Positions 22,879 through 31,350 of a stretch of DNA of 32,396 bases are shown piece after piece. The position numbers and the translations under genes were made by a program. How positions within the stretch are numbered: position 1 is the first letter of the stretch; every line of letters starts with the position of its first letter. Where the stretch lies: contig CALWXL010000011.1 of assembly GCA_944385485.1 (NCBI GenBank), forward strand, positions 1-32,396, in the 5' to 3' direction. Under the pieces are notes generated by a model. The model saw only the letters and a list, made by a program, of their open reading frames with translations, made no database searches and was not told the DNA's origin. The DNA is from an uncultured Oscillospiraceae bacterium (GTDB taxonomy: Bacteria; Bacillota; Clostridia; Oscillospirales; Oscillospiraceae).

Positions 22879-24096
22879 ATGGCTCACCCGGCCATTGACA
22901 TCAAAAGCGAAATTGGCCCCTTGAAGCGGGTGCTGCTCCACCGACCCGGCGGGGAGCTGGAAAACCTGATGCCGGAGTATCTGGAACGGCTGCTCTTTGA
23001 CGACATTCCCTATCTGAAGATCGCCCAGGAGGAACACGACGCCTTCTGTCAGCTGCTGCGGGAGAACGGTGCCGAGGTGGTGTACCTCACCGATCTGGTC
23101 TCAGAATCCCTCACCGACGAGCAGGTCAAGGAGCAGTTTGTTCTGGAGTATATCCGGGAGGCGGGGGTGCGGGGGGAGAAACGCACCGCCATGATTGCCC
23201 AGCGCTTTCTCTCGATGTCCACCCACAATATGGTGTCCGCCATGATGGCGGGACTGCGGAAATCCCAGGTGCGGGGGTACGGGCGGAAAAACCTCACCGA
23301 CTACCTGGCCGACGACTATCCCTTTGTGCTGGACCCCATCCCCAACCTGTACTTTACCCGGGACCCCTTTGCCGCCGTGGGAAACGGGGTGACCATCCAT
23401 CACATGCACACCGTCACCCGGCGGCGGGAGACCCTCTTTGCCCAGTATATCTTCACCCACCATCCCCAGTATAAAGACACCCCGGTGTACTACGACCGCA
23501 ACGCCGAGAGCTCCATTGAGGGGGGCGACCTTCTGGTCCTCTCCCCCCAGGTGGTGGCCATTGGCATCTCCCAGCGCACCCAGCCCTGGGCCATTGAACA
23601 GCTGGCCAAGCGGCTGCTCTCTCCCGAAGTGGGCTTTTCTCAGGTGCTGGCCTTTGACATCCCCAAAAATCGGGCCTTCATGCACCTGGATACCGTGTTC
23701 ACCATGGTGGACGTGGACAAGTTCACCATGCACCCGGGCATTTCCTCCCACCTGCGCCTGTTCGTGCTGGAGCTGGAGGACGGACACCTCACCATCACCG
23801 AGGAGGAGGAGAGCCTGGAAAACATCCTGAAAGAGCACTTGAACCTGGACGCGGTCACCCTCATCAAGTGCGGCGGCGGGTCGGTGATCGACGCGGCCCG
23901 GGAGCAGTGGAACGACGGCTCCAACACCTTCTGCCTCTCCCCGGGGCGGGTGGTGGCCTACTCCCGCAACCATGTCACCAACCGGGTCATGGAGGACGCA
24001 GGCATCGAGGTGCTCACCATCCCCAGCAGCGAGCTGTCCCGGGGCCGGGGCGGCCCCCGGTGTATGACCATGCCCCTGGTGCGGGGCGCAATCTAA
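22879..24096 (+). CDS. arcA: Arginine deiminase
   Basis: It hydrolyses arginine to citrulline and ammonia, the first step of the arginine deiminase (ADI) fermentation pathway. Of 405 residues, 'FTRDPFAAVG' near 157, 'EGGDLLVLSPQ' near 214, 'HLDTVFTM' near 273 and 'RGRGGPRCMTMPL' at the C-terminus (catalytic Cys) are the guanidino-hydrolase signature. AAAGGAG lies 8 nt before ATG 22879. It begins the arc gene cluster, 50 bp past the CAP gene terminator. No convincing promoter or ArgR-type box was found in the short gap, although TTGCA...TGCAA (22836-22856) forms an inverted repeat there. The reaction raises pH and feeds the ATP-yielding carbamate kinase. Confidence 0.97.
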   Translation: MAHPAIDIKSEIGPLKRVLLHRPGGELENLMPEYLERLLFDDIPYLKIAQEEHDAFCQLLRENGAEVVYLTDLVSESLTDEQVKEQFVLEYIREAGVRGEKRTAMIAQRFLSMSTHNMVSAMMAGLRKSQVRGYGRKNLTDYLADDYPFVLDPIPNLYFTRDPFAAVGNGVTIHHMHTVTRRRETLFAQYIFTHHPQYKDTPVYYDRNAESSIEGGDLLVLSPQVVAIGISQRTQPWAIEQLAKRLLSPEVGFSQVLAFDIPKNRAFMHLDTVFTMVDVDKFTMHPGISSHLRLFVLELEDGHLTITEEEESLENILKEHLNLDAVTLIKCGGGSVIDAAREQWNDGSNTFCLSPGRVVAYSRNHVTNRVMEDAGIEVLTIPSSELSRGRGGPRCMTMPLVRGAI

Positions 24097-24121
24097 TCTG
24101 TTTGCAAAGGAGATAACAACG

Positions 24122-25114
24122 ATGGCAGTGAATCTAAAAGGCAAATCCTTCCTCACCCTCATGGACCTCAACGCCCAGGAAATCCGCTACCTGCTGGATC
24201 TGGGCCACTCCCTGAAGGCCAAGCGGCAGATGGGCCTCCACGGGGAGGCTTTGAAGGGCAAGCACATCGTGCTGCTCTTTGAAAAGACCTCCACCCGCAC
24301 CCGCTGCTCCTTCGAGGTGGCCATGGCGGAAGAGGGCGGCCGAGTGACCTACCTGGACCCCGGCTCCTCCCAGATGGGGAAAAAGGAGTCCATGGAGGAC
24401 ACCGCCAAGGTACTGGGCCGGTTCTTTGACGGCATCGAGTACCGGGGCTACGACCAGGCCATTGTGGAGACCCTGGCCAAACACGCCGGGGTACCGGTGT
24501 ACAACGGCCTCACCGACCTGGATCACCCCACCCAGATCATCGCCGACATGATGACCATGGAGGAGCATGTGAACAAGCCCCTGAAGGACTGCAAAGTGGT
24601 GTTTGTGGGAGACGTGCGTAACAACATGTGCTACGCCTGGATGTTCGGCTGCTGCAAGATGGGGGTGGACTTTGTAGGCTACGGCCCTCAGGAGCTCATT
24701 GACGGGGCGGACAAGACCATTCTGGAGGCCTGCAAGCAGGAGGGGGCCATCTCGGGGGCCAACATCACCCTCACCTGCGACCCCAACGCCTTGAAGGGAG
24801 CGGACGTGCTCTATTCTGACATCTGGGCCTCCATGGGGGAGGAGGAGCTCATCCCCCAGCGGGCCAAGCTGCTCACCCCCTACCGCATTGACCACACCAT
24901 GCTGGCCGCCACGGGCAACCCGGAAGTGATTTTCATGCACTGTCTCCCCTCCTTCCACGACTTCCAGACCAAACTGGCCAAAGAGTGGATGGACAAGGGG
25001 GTGGACATCCGGGAGGTCACCGACGAGGTGTTCCGCTCCCGCCACTCGGTGGTGTTTGACGAGGCGGAAAACCGGATGCACGCCATCAAGGCCATTCTGG
25101 TGGCAACCCTATGA
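24122..25114 (+). CDS. arcB: Ornithine carbamoyltransferase (catabolic)
   Basis: In the ADI pathway it splits citrulline with phosphate into ornithine and carbamoyl phosphate. 330 aa. The carbamoyl phosphate site 'FEKTSTRTRCSFEVA' lies near residue 57, 'DHPTQIIADMMTM' near 137 and 'MHCLPSFHD' near 272. Near 250 'HTMLAATGNPEVIF' is also typical. AAAGGAGAT lies before ATG 24122, 25 bp after arcA. Its stop overlaps the arcC start (ATGA at 25111). The anabolic enzyme ArgF looks the same; its position between arcA and arcC supports the catabolic role. Confidence 0.96.
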   Translation: MAVNLKGKSFLTLMDLNAQEIRYLLDLGHSLKAKRQMGLHGEALKGKHIVLLFEKTSTRTRCSFEVAMAEEGGRVTYLDPGSSQMGKKESMEDTAKVLGRFFDGIEYRGYDQAIVETLAKHAGVPVYNGLTDLDHPTQIIADMMTMEEHVNKPLKDCKVVFVGDVRNNMCYAWMFGCCKMGVDFVGYGPQELIDGADKTILEACKQEGAISGANITLTCDPNALKGADVLYSDIWASMGEEELIPQRAKLLTPYRIDHTMLAATGNPEVIFMHCLPSFHDFQTKLAKEWMDKGVDIREVTDEVFRSRHSVVFDEAENRMHAIKAILVATL

Positions 25115-26058
25115 AAAAAGCTACCAAAGTGGTGGTGGCCCTGGGGGGCAACGCGCTGGAGGATAAGCAGCTCCCCCCCACCGCCCAGTCTCAACATCAG
25201 GTGCTCCAGCGCACCGCCCAGCAGCTGGCTCAGCTCTCCCTGTCCGGTTATGAACTGGCCATTGTCCACGGCAACGGCCCCCAGGTGGGGCGCATCCTCC
25301 TGGCCAGTGAGACAGCGGCCTCGGTGACCCCTCCCATGCCCTTTGACGTGTGCGGGGCCATGAGCCAGGGGTATATCGGCTACCACATCCAGCAGACCCT
25401 CACCGCCGCTCTGCGCTCCAAGGGAAAGCAAATTCCCGTGGTGACGGTGGTGACCCAGGTGGTGGTGGACCCCGCTGACCCCGCCTTTTCCCACCCCACC
25501 AAGCCCATCGGGCCCTTTTATACCCAGGAGCAGGCGGAAGAACTCACCAAAGAGCGGGGCTATCACATGCGCCAAGACGGCCAGCGGGGGTATCGCCGGG
25601 TGGTGCCCTCTCCCCAACCTCAGCGCATTGTGGAGATTGGCACCATGAAAACCCTTTGGAACACCACCATCACCATCGCCTGCGGCGGCGGGGGCGTGCC
25701 GGTGGTGGAGGGGGCGGACGGACACCTGGAAGGGGTGGCCGCCGTCATCGACAAGGACCTGGCCGCCTGCCGGTTGGGCATTGAGATGGAAGCGGACGTG
25801 CTGATGATTCTCACGGAAGTGCCCGCCGTGGCCCTCCACTTCGGTACCCCCCAACAGGAGGACCTGGGAGAGGAGAAGGCGGAGACCCTGGAGCAGTACG
25901 CCCACCAGGGACACTTTGGGGAGGGCTCCATGCTGCCCAAGGTGAAGGCCGCCATTCAGTTTGCCCGCTCCGCGCCCGGGCGGAAGGCCATCATCACCAG
26001 CCTGGACCGGGGGCTGGAGGCCCTGGCGGGGAAGTGCGGCACCCGGGTGACGGCCTGA
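25111..26058 (+). CDS. arcC: Carbamate kinase
   Basis: It transfers phosphate from carbamoyl phosphate to ADP, the ATP-producing step of the ADI pathway. 315 aa in the amino acid kinase fold: 'VVALGGNALEDKQLP' at the N-terminus, 'IVHGNGPQVGRILLASE' near 51, 'GGGGVPVVEGADGHLEGV' near 193 and 'IDKDLAA' near 213. It starts 4 nt inside the end of arcB. The cluster then breaks for 660 bp before the transporter gene. Confidence 0.97.
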   Translation: MKKATKVVVALGGNALEDKQLPPTAQSQHQVLQRTAQQLAQLSLSGYELAIVHGNGPQVGRILLASETAASVTPPMPFDVCGAMSQGYIGYHIQQTLTAALRSKGKQIPVVTVVTQVVVDPADPAFSHPTKPIGPFYTQEQAEELTKERGYHMRQDGQRGYRRVVPSPQPQRIVEIGTMKTLWNTTITIACGGGGVPVVEGADGHLEGVAAVIDKDLAACRLGIEMEADVLMILTEVPAVALHFGTPQQEDLGEEKAETLEQYAHQGHFGEGSMLPKVKAAIQFARSAPGRKAIITSLDRGLEALAGKCGTRVTA

Positions 26059-26061
26059 TAA

Positions 26062-26400
26062 ATGGCCCCCTTGCATGAAGGGAGCCATCTGCCCAAAAGC
26101 TGACCGAGAGGGCCTGTTCTTCTCCGATTTCTGTGGTGAAAACCACCGTCCCCGCCGGGGACGCTCCGCTGGGGTCTATTTTTGACCGGGCAAAAATAGA
26201 CGAAAAACCCGCTTAGGGCGTTCCCCCCTAAGAACCTCCCTGAGGTACCAGACTGGAACTGCGTCAAATTGATCCTCGGCCCGTCACCCTTGCTGTGGCT
26301 CCTGATATTGCCACCACACCAGGCCGCCATGGCAGCTGGCCCTATGGCCAGGTGTTTTCCACCTCCGGGCCTTCCCTGGAGCAGCGGTGCCTCAGTCACC
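26062..26400. repeat. Hairpin-rich non-coding stretch between arcC and the transporter gene
   Basis: No gene with a ribosome site was found. Perfect or near-perfect stems are ATGGC.CCCTT/AAGGG.GCCAT (26062-26088), GTCCCC/GGGGAC (26148-26162), GTCTATTTTT/AAAAATAGAC (26174-26201) and CTTAGGG/CCCTAAG (26212-26232). The first hairpin follows the arcC stop by 3 bp and may mark the end of the arcABC transcript, though it has no T tract. The region looks like a dispersed intergenic repeat, but only one copy is in the window. Confidence 0.55.
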
Positions 26401-26412
26401 GCCAGACTCAAC

Positions 26413-26535
26413 GCCTCCCTTGTGTAAAGGGAGGTGGGCTGACGGAAGTCAGCTCGGAGGGATTGTCTGCGGCTGCCTACCGTCAACCCCTCAGTCAGCC
26501 CTACGGGCTGACAGCTCCCCTTGCACAGGGGAGCC
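26413..26535. repeat. Dispersed paired double-hairpin repeat, copy 3
   Basis: Half B in inverse (26413-26465) holds CCTCCC/GGGAGG and GCTGAC/GTCAGC and ends GGAGGGATTG. Half A (26484-26535) begins CAACCCCTCAG with TCAGCCC/GGGCTGA and CTCCCC/GGGGAG. The element is copy 1 turned around. It lies in the arcC-transporter gap. From 26536 to 26722 no gene or promoter was seen apart from the AAGGAGGT ribosome site at 26710-26717. Confidence 0.88.
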
Positions 26536-26722
26536 TTTGGTGCGGTGCAGCCCATGGACTGGGCTGCCAGGCTTTCGATAGCTGGGAACAGCGGCTCACC
26601 AGGGGAAGGCCCCTCCTTTGGTGGTCTTTCGTGCCTTTCTGGCAGCAGAAAGTCACCCCTAGCGGGTAGCGTCCCCACCAGGCTGGCAAGCCTGTATTCA
26701 TTTCTCCGTAAGGAGGTACACT

Positions 26723-28117
26723 ATGAAATCCTTTCGCATGCCCACCGCCTACACCATCCTCCTCTCCCTGTTGCTGGTGATGACCATTCTCACCTGGGTC
26801 ATCCCCGCCGGACGCTACCAGACAGGGCCGGAGGGGGAGCCGATGGCGGGCACCTATGAGCAGATTCTCCAGCAGGGGCAGCCCATCACCTCGGTGCTCA
26901 CCGCCCCCCTGGAAGGGCTGTATGAGGGCATTGACATCGCCGCCTTCATCCTCATGGTGGGTGGCTTCCTGGGGGTGGTGGGCAAGACCGGGGCCATCGA
27001 CCGGGGTATTTCCGCCCTGGTGGCCAAGCTGCGAGGCAAAGAGACCCTACTCATCCCCATATTGATGACCGTGTTCGCCCTGGGTGGCACCACCTTCGGC
27101 ATGGCGGAGGAGACCATTGCCTTCTATCCCCTGGTGCTGCCCATTTTCATCTCCGCCGGGTATGACCCCATCACCGCCGTGGCGGTGATTTTGGTGGGGG
27201 CGGGTGTGGGCACCCTGGCCTCCACCGTCAACCCCTTCGCCACCGGCATCGCCGCCGGATTTGCCGGAGTGTCCCTGGGCACTGGGATGCTGCTGCGCAT
27301 TCTCATGCTGGTGGGGATGCTGGCGGTTTCTATCTACTTTGTCATGCGCTATGCCCGCCGGGTAAAAAACCACCCGGAGACCTCTCTCATGGCCAGCCGC
27401 CGGGCGGAGTACACCGCCCACTTCGCCGCCCAGGATACGGACGGGACCAAGCTGACCTGGGTGCAGTCCCTGGCTCTGGTGCTCTTTGCCCTCACCTTCC
27501 TGGTGATGATCTACGCCGTCATTCCCTTTGACGACATGGGCCTGCCCTTGCCCGCCCTGGGCTGGTGGTTCCCTGAGCTGTCCGCCCTCTTTCTGGCCGC
27601 CTCCATCCTGGTGGGGGTGTGCTGTGGACTGGGGGAAGAGGAGACGGTGGGGGCCTTCGTCCACGGCGCTGCCGACCTTCTGGGGGTGGCCTTCATCATC
27701 GGCATCTCCCGGGGCATCACCGTCATCATGAACGGGGGCCAGATCACCGCCACGGTGCTCTACTGGGGGGAACGGGCCCTTATGGGGGCCAGTGCAGTGA
27801 CCTTCACCCTGCTCACCTTCCTTTTGTACCTGCCCCTGTCCTTTCTCATCCCCTCCTCCTCGGGTCTGGCCACCCTGTCCATGCCCATTATGGCTCCTCT
27901 GGCAGACTTTGCCGGGGTGGGGCGGGAAGTGGTCATCACCGCCTTTCAGACCGCCTCAGGGCTGGTGAACCTCATCACCCCCACCAGTGCGGTGGTGATG
28001 GGGGCTCTAGCCCTGGGCCATGTGCCCTATGGGGCGTTTTTGAAGTTCATCTGGAAACTGCTGGCCATCTTGCTGGTGCTGTCCCTTATTTTTCTGGCCC
28101 TGGGGGCGTTGGCATAA
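26723..28117 (+). CDS. YfcC/ArcD-family transporter, probably arginine/ornithine antiporter
   Basis: A 464-aa integral membrane protein with about 12 hydrophobic segments. It begins 'FRMPTAYTILLSLLLVM' and 'LTWVIPAGRYQ', a pattern shared with YfcC/C4-dicarboxylate anaerobic carriers and the ArcD group. 'GGTTFGMAEETIAFYPL' near residue 113, 'ASTVNPFATGIAAGFAG' near 168 and 'IPSSSGLATLSMPIMAPLADF' near 378 are conserved helix-break regions. AAGGAGGT lies 6 nt before ATG 26723. Location after arcABC suggests exchange of arginine for ornithine, though the family also moves other substrates. The 660-bp gap of repeat DNA means it may be transcribed separately. I infer the substrate; the sequence does not show it. 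Confidence 0.86.
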   Translation: MKSFRMPTAYTILLSLLLVMTILTWVIPAGRYQTGPEGEPMAGTYEQILQQGQPITSVLTAPLEGLYEGIDIAAFILMVGGFLGVVGKTGAIDRGISALVAKLRGKETLLIPILMTVFALGGTTFGMAEETIAFYPLVLPIFISAGYDPITAVAVILVGAGVGTLASTVNPFATGIAAGFAGVSLGTGMLLRILMLVGMLAVSIYFVMRYARRVKNHPETSLMASRRAEYTAHFAAQDTDGTKLTWVQSLALVLFALTFLVMIYAVIPFDDMGLPLPALGWWFPELSALFLAASILVGVCCGLGEEETVGAFVHGAADLLGVAFIIGISRGITVIMNGGQITATVLYWGERALMGASAVTFTLLTFLLYLPLSFLIPSSSGLATLSMPIMAPLADFAGVGREVVITAFQTASGLVNLITPTSAVVMGALALGHVPYGAFLKFIWKLLAILLVLSLIFLALGALA

Positions 28118-28121
28118 AATA

Positions 28122-28156
28122 TCCCCGCTTACACCAAAGGTGTAAGCGGGAATTTT
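28122..28156. terminator. Bidirectional intrinsic terminator between the arc transporter and the chromate-type genes
   Basis: CCCGCTTACACC (28124-28135) pairs perfectly with GGTGTAAGCGGG (28139-28150), with AAAATAT on the left and AATTTTG on the right. It lies 7 bp after the transporter stop and close to the stop of the convergent gene at 28159. Confidence 0.85.
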
Positions 28157-28158
28157 GA

Positions 28159-28710
28159 TTACATCTGAAAAACTATGCCCACCACCGCAGAAAAGGCGAT
28201 GAACACGATGGGGTGGAGCTTTTTGGCGGGAGTGTAGCGCATGAGCACGAACACCACTGCCGCCAGGGCCACCCCCACCCAGTGCACCCCCAGGGGGCTG
28301 CCGGACTTGGCCAGGGCAATCACCGCCACTTCCAGCAGAGCCACGGTGATCAGGGCCACCGAAGCCGCCCGCAGGCCGTAGAAGATGGCGCTCACCACCC
28401 GGGACTGGCGGAACTGCTTCAAAATCCGGGCGATGAGGAGAATTACCAGAATGGAGGGGGTCACCAGCCCCAGGGTGGACACAATGCTACCCAGCAGTCC
28501 GGCGGTGTGGAAGCCCACATAGGTGGACATGTTCACCCCCAGGGGGCCGGGGGTGGACTCGGAGATGGCGATCATGTCCGCCAGCTGCCCCGAGGTAAAC
28601 CAGCCCGTGCGCTGGCCCAGGTCGGTGAGGAAGGGGATGGTGGCCAGGCCGCCGCCCACGGAGAACAGGCCCACCTTGAAAAATTCGAAGAAGAGGCGCA
28701 GGTAGATCAT
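28159..28710 (-). CDS. Chromate transporter family protein, half-size (second subunit)
   Basis: 183 aa of the short-chain CHR family, where two half-size proteins from adjacent genes together correspond to a full-length ChrA. The N-terminal 'FFKVGLFSVGGGLATIPFL' and 'SESTPGPLGVNMSTYVGF' hold the conserved GGG and PGP motifs, followed by hydrophobic segments. ATG at 28710 overlaps the stop of the first subunit by 4 nt. Many short-chain family members have no proven chromate transport, so the natural substrate may be another oxyanion. Confidence 0.9.
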   Translation of the reverse strand: MIYLRLFFEFFKVGLFSVGGGLATIPFLTDLGQRTGWFTSGQLADMIAISESTPGPLGVNMSTYVGFHTAGLLGSIVSTLGLVTPSILVILLIARILKQFRQSRVVSAIFYGLRAASVALITVALLEVAVIALAKSGSPLGVHWVGVALAAVVFVLMRYTPAKKLHPIVFIAFSAVVGIVFQM

Positions 28711-29300
28711 GCCTTCTCCCCTCCCTTCTTACCGTAGATGGCCAGCCCCACCAGGCCGGACACCACCACCAGGAACACCGGGGAGCACAGAGCCCCCGCC
28801 ACCTGGCCCAGCACGCCGCCGGGCATGGGGGCCCACACCCCCACCGCGCCCAGAAGGAGCACCACCCCATAGATGAGCCGGGTTTTCCAGTCCACCAGGG
28901 AGGTCTTCAGCAGCTTGAGAACGCTGGACAAAATGAGGGCCACCACACCCGCTCGTACCCCGTTGAAGGCGTGGACCACCACAGGCAGGTGCATGAAGTT
29001 ACTCAAAAAGGCGGCAATGGCCATGATGATCACCAGGCAGGGGAACACCACGCCCAGAGTGGCCACCACACCGCCCAGCCAGCCCAAGCGGTTATAGCCC
29101 ACAAAGGTGGCGGTATTCACGGCGATGACCCCGGGGGTACACTGGCCCACGGCGTAGTAGTCGGCCAGCTCCTCCTCGGTGGCCCACCCTTTGTTGTCCA
29201 CCAGCTCCCGCTGCAAAATGGGGAGCATGGCGTAGCCGCCGCCGAAGGTACACACGCCGATTTTGGAAAAGGTGAAAAAGAGATCCAGATACTGTTTCAT
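28707..29300 (-). CDS. Chromate transporter family protein, half-size (first subunit)
   Basis: 197 aa. The N-terminal 'FSKIGVCTFGGGYAMLPIL' and 'GQCTPGVIAVNTATFVGY' are the same motifs as in its neighbour, though the second reads CTPG where the partner has TPGP. ATG 29300 is preferred because GGGAGG lies 8 nt upstream in the end of nadE. The upstream in-frame start at 29327 lacks one. The gene overlaps nadE by 4 nt and the second subunit by 4 nt, so the three genes form one tightly coupled minus-strand operon. Confidence 0.9.
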   Translation of the reverse strand: MKQYLDLFFTFSKIGVCTFGGGYAMLPILQRELVDNKGWATEEELADYYAVGQCTPGVIAVNTATFVGYNRLGWLGGVVATLGVVFPCLVIIMAIAAFLSNFMHLPVVVHAFNGVRAGVVALILSSVLKLLKTSLVDWKTRLIYGVVLLLGAVGVWAPMPGGVLGQVAGALCSPVFLVVVSGLVGLAIYGKKGGEKA

Positions 29301-31222
29301 AGCAGGTCCTCCCACTCGTCCAGCCACAGCCGGGCCACCGCATCGCTGGGCATCCGCCAGTCACCCCGGGGGGAGAGGGTCACCGAGCCCACCTTGGGCC
29401 CGTCGGGCAGGCAGGAGCGTTTGAACTGCTGGGCAAAGAAGCGGCGGTAGAAGTTGCCCAGCCAGCGGTGCAGGGTCTGCTTGTCGTAGCGGTCGCCCAG
29501 GGCGTACACCGCCAAGCGGAACACCTTCCGGGGGGAGAAGCCCCAGCGGATGGCGTAGTAGAGGAAGAAGTCGTGGAGCTCGTAGGGGCCCACCAGGTCC
29601 TCGGTCTTCTGGGCGATCTCCCCGTCCTTGGGGGGGAGCAGTTCGGGGGAGACCGGGGTGTCCAGAATGTCCTGGAGCACCTCGCCCAGCTTGCCCCCCT
29701 CTTCCCGGGCCACGTAGTCCACCAGGTGGCGCACCAGGGTCTTGGGGATGGAGGCGTTGACGGCGTACATGGACATGTGATCCCCATTGTAGGTGGCCCA
29801 GCCCAGAGCCAGCTCGGACAGGTCCCCGGTGCCGATGACCAGGCCGCCGGTGCGGTTTGCGATGTCCATGAGCACCTGGGTGCGCTCCCGGGCCTGTCCG
29901 TTTTCAAAGGTCACCGAGTGATCCTCCATGGACTGGCCGATGTCAGCAAAGTGCTGGCGCACGGCATCCCCGATGTTCACTTCCTGGAATCCGGTTCCCA
30001 ATTCTCCCGCCAAAAGCTCTGCGTTGGAGCGGGTGCGGGCGGTGGTGCCAAAGCAGGGCATGGTGATGGCCAGAATGTCCCGCTTGTCCCGGCCCAGCAG
30101 GTCGAAGGCCCGGGCGGTGATCAAGAGGGCCAGGGTGGAGTCCAGACCGCCGGACAGCCCCACCACAGCGGTGGCGGCGTGGGTGTGCTCCAGCCGCTTA
30201 GCCAGCCCTAACGCGGCCAGGGTGAGAATCTCCTGGCACCGCTCCGCCCGGCCCGCCTCGTCCTGGGGCACGAAGGGGGTGGGAGAAATGGGCCGGGTGA
30301 GTTTGGTATCCACAGGGGTGAAGCGCACCTCCGCCCACCCCTCGGGGTTGCGGCTGGCGAATGTGGTCAGCCGCTGCCGCTCATGGCACAGCCGTCCGAT
30401 GTCCAGCTGGGAGATGGTCAGCCCGGTGCTGAAGCGGCGCTGGGCCAACAGGGCGCCGTTTTCTGCAATCATGTTGTGGCCGGAGAACACCAGATCGGTG
30501 GTGGACTCCCCTTCCCCGGCGTCGGCATACACGTAGCCGCAGCACAGCCGCCCGGACTGGCCCACCACCAGATTGCGGCGGTAGCTGCTCTTGCCCACAA
30601 TTTCATTGCTGGCAGACAGGTTCAAAATCACCGTGGCTCCGTACTCGGCCAGGATGCGGGAGGGGGGATCGCTCACCCACAGGTCCTCGCACAGCTCCAC
30701 GCCGATGCGCAGCCCCGGCACGTCGGGGCAATCCATCAGGGGCGAGGCGCCGTACATCTCCTGCCACCCCTCTTCCAGGTGGGGCAGGCGCACCAAAAAG
30801 CTGTGATCGAAAAACAGACCTTCCCCGGAGGTAAACCACCGCTGTTCGTAAAATTCCCCGTAGTTGGGAATGTGGGTCTTGGGCACCACCGTCACCACCT
30901 GGCCATACTGGATGACCACGGCGCAGTTATAGAGTTTGCCCCCCGCCCGCAGGGGCATACCCAGGGCGCAGAGCACCTCCAGGTGCTGGGTGGCCTGCAT
31001 GACGCTGCGCAGGGCCTCCAGGGCCCCGTCCAGCAGGGTATCCTGCAAAAACAGGTCGCCGCAGGTGTACCCGGTGAGGCACAGCTCGGGCAGTACCAGA
31101 ATTTTGACCCCCTGCTCCTGGGCCTCCTCCATCAGGCGGACAATTTCCGCCCCGTTGTGGGCGCAGTCTGCCACCCGGATGGAGGGGGTGCCTGCCGCCA
31201 CGCAAATCAAGCCGTCTTTCAT
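29297..31222 (-). CDS. nadE: Glutamine-dependent NAD+ synthetase
   Basis: It makes NAD+ from nicotinate adenine dinucleotide with glutamine as the nitrogen donor. 641 aa. The N-terminal nitrilase-type glutaminase domain (~1-300) carries its triad: Glu46 in 'LPELCLTGYTCGD', Lys115 in 'VPKTHIPNYGEF' and Cys178 in 'VELCEDLW'. The synthetase domain has the ATP pyrophosphatase loop 'VVGLSGGLDSTLAL' near residue 355, 'GTGDLSELALGWATYNGDH' near 465 and 'QQFKRSCLPDGPK' at the end. ATG 31222 follows AGGAGG by about 9 nt. A further in-frame start 10 codons upstream (31252) lacks one. It leads an operon with two chromate-transporter-type genes, an unexplained combination. Confidence 0.97.
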   Translation of the reverse strand: MKDGLICVAAGTPSIRVADCAHNGAEIVRLMEEAQEQGVKILVLPELCLTGYTCGDLFLQDTLLDGALEALRSVMQATQHLEVLCALGMPLRAGGKLYNCAVVIQYGQVVTVVPKTHIPNYGEFYEQRWFTSGEGLFFDHSFLVRLPHLEEGWQEMYGASPLMDCPDVPGLRIGVELCEDLWVSDPPSRILAEYGATVILNLSASNEIVGKSSYRRNLVVGQSGRLCCGYVYADAGEGESTTDLVFSGHNMIAENGALLAQRRFSTGLTISQLDIGRLCHERQRLTTFASRNPEGWAEVRFTPVDTKLTRPISPTPFVPQDEAGRAERCQEILTLAALGLAKRLEHTHAATAVVGLSGGLDSTLALLITARAFDLLGRDKRDILAITMPCFGTTARTRSNAELLAGELGTGFQEVNIGDAVRQHFADIGQSMEDHSVTFENGQARERTQVLMDIANRTGGLVIGTGDLSELALGWATYNGDHMSMYAVNASIPKTLVRHLVDYVAREEGGKLGEVLQDILDTPVSPELLPPKDGEIAQKTEDLVGPYELHDFFLYYAIRWGFSPRKVFRLAVYALGDRYDKQTLHRWLGNFYRRFFAQQFKRSCLPDGPKVGSVTLSPRGDWRMPSDAVARLWLDEWEDLL

Positions 31223-31260
31223 GGGAAAACAGCCTCCTTCTTCACAATACATCGGGAAAT

Positions 31261-31289
31261 ATCATATCCTAAACCGGGGAAAATTGCAA
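31261..31289 (-). promoter_or_regulatory. Sigma-A promoter for nadE
   Basis: On the minus strand, TTGCAA (31284-31289), a 17-bp spacer and TATGAT (31261-31266), 38 bp before the nadE start. The 128-bp gap to divergent spoIIP must also hold that gene's promoter, but no sporulation-type (sigma-E) site could be named with confidence. Confidence 0.7.
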
Positions 31290-31350
31290 CCGCTCCCCGG
31301 CAGTTCTATCCCTCCACCTCCCGGCATAGGTTGGTGGAGAGGTGAATGCT

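Noticed and set aside
26295-26669. 124-codon frame in the arcC-transporter gap
   Set aside because: It runs through repeat copy 3 and hairpins with no ribosome site; composition is Gln/Ser/Leu-rich without a domain.
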